In this document: positions 57,388 through 64,000 of the stretch, piece after piece | How the letters are laid out: each line of letters starts with the position of its first letter | How positions within the stretch are numbered: the first letter of the stretch is position 1 | DNA from: Podospora bellae-mahoneyi | Lineage: Eukaryota; Ascomycota; Sordariomycetes; Sordariales; Podosporaceae | NCBI RefSeq assembly: GCF_035222275.1 | Contig: NC_085884.1 | Coordinates: forward strand, 930,001-994,000 | Direction: 5' to 3' | DNA: 64,000 nt | Made by a program: the position numbers and the translations under genes | The notes under the pieces: model-generated | Seen by the model: only the letters and a program-made list of their open reading frames with translations | Told to the model about the DNA's origin: nothing | Database searches by the model: none

Positions 57388-57891
57388 TCACCTCCCGCTT
57401 GACCTCCGCTCTGTCTGGCACTCTGCGAGGTCGCGAACCTGGCCGAGGAGCGCCGTGCAGATCAGTGTGCGAACCTTAAACTCGTTCCACATCTCACGGG
57501 GATGTGCAGCGCACAGCTCCAGCCATTCGTGCTCAGGGATGGTGCCCTTGAAGGTGATGGGTTTGTCGCCCTGGCTCTCGCAGAGGGGTGTAAAGGGGAT
57601 AGCCGGCCGATCGATGGTGGTGTACCAATCGGCCAGCGACTGAACTCGCTCGGCCTGGTCGTTGTCAAGCTCTTCGGGGGAGGTATGGTAGCGGAGGTCG
57701 TCCAAGCGCTGGGACACCTGGTCGCGGAACGCCTCGTAAGACACCTCAGCAGGAGGGATCTCAGTTTCGTTGCCGGCGGCGTCGACGACTATCGCGCCCA
57801 GCGTGGCGGTCTCTTCGTGGGCAGGTCCATGGAGGAAGACCTCTGATACCCTGGCGGTCGTCCTGCTGACTGCGGTGTCGTGCCGGGGCAT
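57388..57891 (-). CDS. Hypothetical 167-residue protein
   Basis: Open frame from ATG 57891-57889 to a stop at 57388. It is acidic and hydrophilic with no TM segment or signal peptide (EIPPAEVSYEAFRDQVSQRL, EHEWLELCAAHPREMWNEFK). GC and codon use are higher than in flanking sequence. I recognise no family. It could be a small nuclear/cytosolic protein or a gag-like fragment. It is upstream of and co-oriented with the phosphoesterase. Confidence 0.5.
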   Translation of the reverse strand: MPRHDTAVSRTTARVSEVFLHGPAHEETATLGAIVVDAAGNETEIPPAEVSYEAFRDQVSQRLDDLRYHTSPEELDNDQAERVQSLADWYTTIDRPAIPFTPLCESQGDKPITFKGTIPEHEWLELCAAHPREMWNEFKVRTLICTALLGQVRDLAECQTERRSSGR

Positions 57892-58975
57892 TGTTATAAT
57901 AATTTAAAGGGAGGGAGAAAAATTTATGCTAGGTTCGAACTCTTCTGTGGCTACCAGTTGAGCTTCGCTTGATGATATGGAAGCTGGGTCTTGCGGTTTC
58001 CAGAACGATTAAACTTCGACACCGCCATGGGCAGCTTGCCGAGATTTCTCACCTATCTGCCTAAGGTGGGAAAAGGCTGGATCGTGGTTCGTCTACAAAT
58101 CTTTTTTGTTTCTCTTGCGGAATCTAGATAGAAAATAGCATCCACCCTAAGTCGCTAACGGCCCCGGCCCCATCCAAAGGATGAGCTCCCTTCCATAGGA
58201 ATCCGGAAGCCGCGCTCGGAGTCGTTCCACCCACAGCATACCTATAAACTGAGAGATCTTGAGGCGCTCCGGCGTATGTTGAAGGCAAATTTTGACAAGC
58301 AGATTGAACATTTCCGGCTAGATCCTGGCGAAGATGTAGCGTAAAATCAAGGGACTTTTTGGAGCGCCTCTTCATATCTGCTATTCTCTCGAATATTCTG
58401 AATCAAGAGATGTTCGTGACAAATCTTGGAAGGCAGATGACGATTTGATCCTCTGCGGTCGTTCTATTTTCACACCCCCGGACGCCTTCTATGCAACATC
58501 AACAGAACATTTACCAAGCCAGCAATCTGGGGAAGCTTCCAAGCTGGCTAGTAATTTTAACTCCTTGCTCTCACCCCCTGCTCATCTATTGACCGAGTAA
58601 AAATGCCCTTGCCCCCCACGCTCCGGTGCTCCTGGACACCCCTCCCCTCTTTGGCGTTGGAATATAATCTGAGACTGCGATTCGTTCCAATCCAAGTATA
58701 AAAAGTTCCCTGTTTTCTTAAGTCTCATTAATTTCGGGTAAGCCAGCTGCTTTTAATTAAGCAGGGGGCGGTGCTACTTAGGTAATCCGTCCGTCCGCCT
58801 GCCCAGTCCACACAACGATACAAAGCATATAAGCCTAGGACGCGCACCGTGCTACCTCTCTGAAAAGTGCACTTTCAATTTCTGCAAGCCACCTCGGTTG
58901 CCTTATTTATTACCTTGGTTATTACCTTCTGCACTTATTTCCGTATTCGTTGCCCCTCTCTTATAGCTGCAAGGA
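57892..58975. other. Transition into degraded DNA, no gene supported
   Basis: At 58130-58375 the minus strand gives short helical-looking stretches in two frames (KKSLDFTLHLRQDLAGN, then EMFNLLVKICLQHTPERLK), possibly a coding relic. The rest shows no gene; GC falls towards the AT-rich block. Confidence 0.35.
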
Positions 58976-60190
58976 TGCAGTCCTTTATTACTAATGGCTA
59001 GCTTTATAGAGCTATCGCTACATTTATAGTAACCTGGATCTACTATGGTTTATACATCGGAACTGCTTATCGGTACGACCTACAATCGTGGAAAATAAGA
59101 AAGTATATCTAGCTCGCTACACTAAGCGTCTTTATAGGCGCAGAGTTTGTGCTCGCTATTATTTTTACCTTTACTAAATATAGCCCCCTTATCCATAACC
59201 TTAAACGCGGTTTACTTTTAAGCTAAAAAATTATAATCTTTCTACTTAACCTTATTATCCAGGTACTCCTCCGCCTTTCGATTTATTAAACCTCCGTTAA
59301 CCTTTACGTAGTTAATAATAGGGTCGCAAGTTACTAGCCTAGTTTTCAGAATTCTTTCCTTCGAACACTAATTAAACGGCAATATTATCTTTACTACGAT
59401 TATAACGGCTAAAGCTATTATATTAGTTCTCGGGAGCTAGAAGATTCTTAAGGGAACGACAATTAAGTTTACCTAGCTCGCGGCTCTTCCCTTTTATCTC
59501 TACTACTTCCTTACCGCTACTATAACGTTACAGGCTATAGCACGGGTTGCAAAGACTTTAAGGTATTATTTATAGATAGGAGTATAGGCAGCCGCGATTT
59601 TAATTACTATTACTATTCTATTTATAGTTCCGGTAAAGTATTAACTTTTATTTCACTGCTTTACTTACATAATTATGGCTAGTGAACTTAGTGGATAGAA
59701 AGTATACCTGGAACTTAAGTCTAAGGGGTAGATAATAGGGGGAATATTATATTCACGTAATCCGCCAAAAACTCTTATAGATTTACGTCTAATCGGCTCC
59801 ACCCTCGCACCTATAAGCGACAGTAATAACTACGTCCCTTATTAAGGCTTAACTAGTATATGACTGGAGAGCGATAGTGAGATCTGGAAAGAGGTCAGGA
59901 AGTATACTAGGAAGGTTAGGTTCTGCTTTTTCCTCTTCCAAATAATGCTATTCTGTACTAATTTGCTATTGTTAGGAGAGCTGTGTATCGATACGGACGA
60001 ACGTGACTATATTGCTGCGGTTATCGATTTCGATGGGCCGGATGGGATTATAGAAAGTACCTTCGACTTATATATTTCCTCCCTTACGTGTACAGAATAT
60101 ATTGAGCCGTTATTATTAACAAAACCATTGACACTAGAATACCGTGCGCACTCCAGCCAGCTCTCCCATCGAGCAACCGAAACTGGCTAG
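58976..60190 (+). pseudogene. RIP-mutated multi-TM membrane protein gene
   Basis: From an ATG at 58976 one frame reads as membrane protein broken by TAG/TAA codons: LYRAIATFIVTWIYYGLYIG, LATLSVFIGAEFVLAIIFTF, KIIIFLLNLIIQVLLRLSIY. A cytosolic part follows near 59680-60060 (LESDSEIWKEVRKYTRKVRF, ELCIDTDERDYIAAVIDF). The stops and biased AT content fit C-to-T and G-to-A mutation. Several hydrophobic stretches suggest at least five TM helices. No second copy is present in the window. Family not recognised. Confidence 0.6.
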
Positions 60191-60291
60191 GCACCTGCGG
60201 CCATGCATCGCGAGTTGGCAAACGTTGTCTGTATCGTGGAATGATCTCCCCATATACGGATCAACCTGAGAACCACGGGCGAGCACTTTAG

Positions 60292-61002
60292 GTGCTGATC
60301 AAGCCGGTCGGCTCCCCCATCATACTCGAGCCACTGAGCTCCCAGTATCCTGCACCTCGAGCTCAGTTCCTTTCCAAACTCCACCTTATCGCAGCATACG
60401 GAGAGCTCACTTTGTGGGATAAAGGGAGTGCTTTGCTGGCAGGAATGGTTACCGCGACGAGCCCACGTAGACAGCTCCTGCACCTAAGTCGGGCCGAGTT
60501 TCACCTTGCCTGAGGACTCGACGGTTCCGATGACGACATTAGACTTGCAAAGAATTTCCTCATTGACCTCTCTGCCGATTATGAGAAAGTCACCCCCACT
60601 CGACTATCGGCCAAGCGCAACTTTGCGCGTATTTGTCTCGGGTTGGCGGTCAGCCACATACAGCGGCGTGGGATGCCGTATTTCGCGCTACTTCACGCAT
60701 TAAACGACTGGAGGCTTGCATATGAGGCTTGCTTAGGAAGCTCACTTGTTGATCGGGGGCCAGGATTCCCTATTCTTATTTGCCTGCTCTTGGTGGCTAA
60801 TATCAAGGTTGTATTAAACGACTCTACCTGGAGGATCGATTTACGTAGTGGCCAGGAGATTTGGGCCGAGATTAGCCAGGCAGAGTGTGATCAGCGATTC
60901 TTCTTTGCAAACATCGGCACGCGGTGGGTAAATATGGTGTGTCATTGGCTTGAAAGGGCTGGGAAAGCTCCGGTTCTTCCACGATGGGAACCTCATGGGT
61001 AA
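60292..61002 (+). pseudogene. Unknown gene relic with one TGA
   Basis: One frame from 60292 to a stop at 61000-61002 is interrupted only by a TGA at 60511-60513 (FHLA-stop-GLDGSDDDIRLAKN), where CGA would give Arg. Readable parts: SADYEKVTPTRLSAKRNFAR, MPYFALLHALNDWRLAYEAC, GQEIWAEISQAECDQRFFFA. The start ATG/CTG is uncertain, and earlier exons may be lost. Composition is normal, unlike the block before it. I do not recognise the family. Confidence 0.5.
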
Positions 61003-61544
61003 ATACAGGTGCACGCATCCTCAATATTGCCACATTACCACCATTGTAGGCGTGGGCCGAACTTTTAGATTGAACAACCAACAAATAATCTACTGTATCA
61101 CCAGAATTGTCTACTTTTCTGGCCATTTTTTTGGCTTCACCTTTCGCAGCCAGCGACGTACCTAGGCCGCTAGCCCCACACCTCATCAAACCCATAATAA
61201 CAAAGCTGCCCCAGAAACAATCACCAGCTACTTATATCTATCGCCTCAGGACAAAAGTAAACAATGCTACTGTGCCGGTGCCAAAATAAGGACTGGAAGA
61301 AGAACTGCCGCTCGCCGCTGAACTGCGTAGTCTGGCACGATAAGGAGTTCTATTGTGAGGGGTGTCGAGTACGCCTAAACCATTTCATCTATCTCCTGCC
61401 TTGCGCTTTTCGATCACTCCGGGAGTTTATCCATCACCGCACGATTCTCGTGAAATGATGATGAAAAGCGAAGTCTGATTCTGACACCTGCACAGGATAA
61501 TAAATGCCAATCCAACCAATCACCTGTGCCACTCAGGACCGGAT

Positions 61545-61757
61545 TTGATGGATATCGACCAACGTCGCCCACTGGCAATATGCTTGTCAGCCATGTCAAC
61601 CTCGTCAAAGATTGGGTTCCAATCATATGTTGAGGCTATGGCGGCTGTTGCGCTCGGGAAGGCGCCTGCATCGGAAGTGGTGGAACGGTTGGATCAAGCC
61701 ATGAGAGAATACGACGCAAAGCGGCAGAGAGACGTAGCTATGAAGGATGGTGATTAA
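61545..61757 (+). CDS. Possible small ORF (70 residues)
   Basis: ATG-started frame with a helical, charged C-terminus (ASEVVERLDQAMREYDAKRQ). It may be a real small gene or the last exon of a lost one. No family. Low confidence because the region contains many relics. Confidence 0.3.
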   Translation: MMDIDQRRPLAICLSAMSTSSKIGFQSYVEAMAAVALGKAPASEVVERLDQAMREYDAKRQRDVAMKDGD

Positions 61758-62375
61758 AAGTAGGTCGGCGTATGGATATGTTGATAAAGGGGTCACTGGG
61801 ATGTCTTATGGGTCAGGAATTATTTTTAGTTCGGAAGTGTGTTCTATGCAGAGTGTAATTAGCTTATTCTCTACGTTTGATAAATCATGATATTTCCTTT
61901 TACGTGTGATGTTCTTCCCAATAACTTAGACGACACTGAATTCCTGGATTTAGACGCCATCAAATATTCCAATTAGCCTCTGTTGAACCGCGAATCCAGT
62001 ATTTCTTCCACATCGTACTCTTCTTCTTCGTCCTCTTCTTCTTCGTCCTCCGCCACTTCCTGTGTATACTTTCAATCACCAGCAGCGGAGCCGTACACAA
62101 AAAATCGCGGCAACGCATTTCTTTCGAACGACGCTCCCTACTTTTACCGTCTGCCTCTCATGGATAAAATCAGTTGGAATTGTATATAAATGTAAGCTGC
62201 CTTCATGGCCGAGGAGCGGATCGCGTGTCGTTGTTGAGGCACAAGATTGCCTCGGTTGAGAGCGTTGAAATGGGAGAGCTTCCCGATGATCGTTCGACAG
62301 CGCAGACACAAGCCGGAAATGGCACCCTCAGTAGATCAGGGACAACACCGGTGCGGCGTGTTTTTCTCGCAATGT

Positions 62376-62602
62376 TTACACTAGAGACCGAGCCAGTGCC
62401 ATAGATTCGATATTTGATTTTTTTTCCGCACGGGTTTCGCATCCGGGGGGGAGGACTCTTCCGTCTTGTGAGATACACTCAAGTATGGTGGTCCAGGTCC
62501 TTCTTCCGTTCTGTTTAACGTATACAGACTTCTTGTCCCGCTTCGAAGACCCAATAACCAAGCCGTTTTCGCCCTGGCCTTCCATTATACCCACCTCTGG
62601 CC
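62376..62602 (-). mobile_element. Fot1/pogo-type DDE transposase fragment
   Basis: The minus strand encodes GLVIGSSKRDKKSVYVKQNG and RRTWTTILECISQDGRVLPP, the segment after the first catalytic Asp of pogo/Fot1 DDE transposases (R-W/E-W-TxIECI...G...PP). After LPP the frame no longer matches the family. It abuts copy B of the RIP-degraded block, where the methyltransferase relic breaks off at GCGGCCAG. No terminal inverted repeats were recognised. Confidence 0.55.
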
Positions 62603-63906
62603 GCGCTAGTAAGATGGTTCGCCCATGTGCAGAGTAACGAATCGGAAATAAGTGTTTTATTATCGGACTTTGGGGTATAGCGCATGTCGGTAACCTCGAA
62701 ATAACCGCCTGGTATAAGCTATCTACCATATAAGCTCCATTAGTATTTATATTAACTTTAAACTCTAAAGTAATATACTTATATGCGTTACTTACATTAC
62801 GAAATTAAATATATTAGCGAAGATTTAGAGTCTCTAAATTTAGGGCGGTAAAATCGTACGACTTTTCGTTATTAAAAAGCATATTAAAGTTAAAAATATT
62901 ATACTACTCCTTCCTTTTTAGGATAAAACGTTATTCGATCATTATAAGCGAATTAATATAATATATAAAGCCTTATATACTTTCTTTTACGTCCATTATA
63001 AAGTAATAAATATTCAAATAGGTTATATATATATAATAGTTTTCTTAAACGGTAAAAATATTATTTAAAGTTTATAAATTATTTTCAATTTATTTTTCAT
63101 TATCAATAATATAGTCGATTAAAAAAGTATTTATAAATGAATTACTAATGAAATTTATAAATTTATATTTATTACCGTTTAATTTATTACTACTATTCTT
63201 TAATTATTTATAAGTTTAATAATTATTGAAATGGTGAGAAAACACACAAAACAACCACAACACCACAAATATACCCTCAACAGGGTTCTGAATGAACACA
63301 CCTGCGTGACAGTGGCTCGCTCCGCAGGCCGCACTTCACGTAGGACAAACAAAAGACTCTGTGGGCTCGCAGACCACACAGTAAGCACCGGATTGGCCTG
63401 ATCAGAGGGCCAGAATTGCCTGCACGCATGCAAGGCACAAAATACGAAGAAAACAAAAGTCGATGCCCTCTCTAAAATAGAATGTCCGAAGCAGACCGTT
63501 TATATACATGATCCCTGAACCCCCGAATCCTCAGAGAGCCCCACTTCCTTACTCATACCCTCAGGCCTGTGGCCGCACCCCAAACCATTATTAATAAATA
63601 TTATTAATATAATTAAATCTAATATATTTACCGAAAGGTTTTCGGATTAATCGCTACTATCATATAATACGTTCGTAAATATTATTTTTAATTTAATTAT
63701 TATTAATTTCGGAAAAAAAGGTTTAACAAATTATTGATTTTTAATAAATAATATATTTATTAATATATTGATACTGAATTTAATATAAACTAAATTTTAT
63801 ATTTCATTACTTCAATTCTTTATATTTTTTTTATTAAATTCAATATTTTCATTTAATTATAATTTACTATTCAAAATTTTAATACTAATTTAAAATCATA
63901 TATATA
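62597..63906 (-). repeat. RIP-degraded duplicated block, copy B (inverted)
   Basis: Reverse complement aligns with 49293-50687. It includes the piece of the methyltransferase reading PGGYFEVTDMRYTPKSDNKT and LLCTWANHLTSAAR near 62600-62710. It is interrupted by a separate 356-bp insertion (63232-63587) and limited at 63907 by another LTR. Confidence 0.8.
63232..63587. mobile_element. Second, unrelated solo-LTR-like insertion
   Basis: About 356 bp of normal GC inside AT-rich DNA, beginning TGGTGAG and ending AAACCA, absent from the matching point of copy A. TTATT occurs close to both sides but the exact target duplication is unclear. A TATA-like TTTATATACAT lies near 63500. Its sequence does not match the other LTR. 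Confidence 0.55.
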
Positions 63907-64000
63907 TGACGAACCCCTATCCAGAACCTCTGAAAGGGATACTGGTTGAAGGCTACTTCTGAATAATCCTGGTTCGGTGCAGCTAGAGAGTGCACGACAA
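63907..64000 (-). mobile_element. End of a second copy of the 443-bp LTR (runs off the window)
   Basis: Begins TGACGAAC and matches the reverse complement of about 50240-50334 with two differences over 94 bp by eye. It may be a solo LTR or the end of a full retrotransposon lying to the right. Confidence 0.85.

Noticed and set aside
61264-61458. 64-codon Cys-containing frame as a zinc-binding protein
   Set aside because: Cysteine spacing fits no family, and the start is in AT-rich relic sequence. Too weak to report as a gene.
61983-62110. Ser-rich frame at a (CTT/TTC) stretch as a gene
   Set aside because: Low-complexity trinucleotide repeat; no further protein features.
1-64000. tRNA, rRNA genes or CRISPR arrays
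   Set aside because: No tRNA B-box-like sequence with a foldable cloverleaf, no rRNA core and no regularly spaced direct repeats were seen by eye.

Overview
The window is nuclear DNA of a filamentous ascomycete. Short GT-AG introns (about 50-70 bp) interrupt most genes. It has a PalA/Rim20 pH-signalling gene, HET-domain genes of the vegetative-incompatibility type, and AT-rich blocks that look like repeat-induced point mutation (RIP). A Sordariomycete, probably of the Sordariales, is my inference; the sequence alone does not name a species.

Left part (1-28.7 kb): mostly intact single-copy genes at normal GC. In order: the 3' end of an unknown gene, a decayed MFS transporter, a four-TM protein, a RIP-damaged HET relic, an intracellular-type GH13 alpha-amylase, a large intact HET protein, an unknown protein, an ammonium transporter, an unknown 662-aa protein, a cytochrome P450 with an altered I helix, PalA with an 8-nt first coding exon, and a medium-chain dehydrogenase.

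Middle part (28.9-47.1 kb): an accessory island. It holds two broken F-box/LRR-type relics, a 236-aa protein that may be a permuted papain-like enzyme fused to a Gly/Ala-rich membrane segment, a three-TM protein and a decayed Ser/Thr/Pro-rich protein. Its core is a mirror-symmetric block of four genes: deaminase (-), C2H2 factor (+), C2H2 factor (-), deaminase (+). The deaminases are OTT_1508-like. Each half is a divergent deaminase/zinc-finger pair, so the block looks like an inverted duplication of one two-gene unit. Both zinc-finger genes are open except for a single in-frame TAG, each in the context TCT-TAG. That is compatible with stop-loss A-to-I editing, ordinary nonsense mutation or a short intron. 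A small secreted cysteine-containing protein follows.

Right part (47.1-64 kb): a repeat-rich decayed region. A ~275-bp near-identical inverted repeat flanks a RIP-degraded, methyltransferase-containing block. That block recurs inverted at 62.6-63.9 kb. Both copies carry later LTR insertions, one with a clear 7-bp target duplication. Also present are an NB-ARC P-loop relic, a coiled-coil relic, an intact five-exon 497-aa gene, a frameshifted Dcr2-type metallophosphoesterase, a RIP-mutated membrane-protein gene and a Fot1/pogo-type DDE fragment.

Limits: exon structures were built by hand from splice consensus, frame continuity and family knowledge. Several one-base frameshifts could be sequencing errors rather than real lesions. 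No tRNA, rRNA or CRISPR array was seen.
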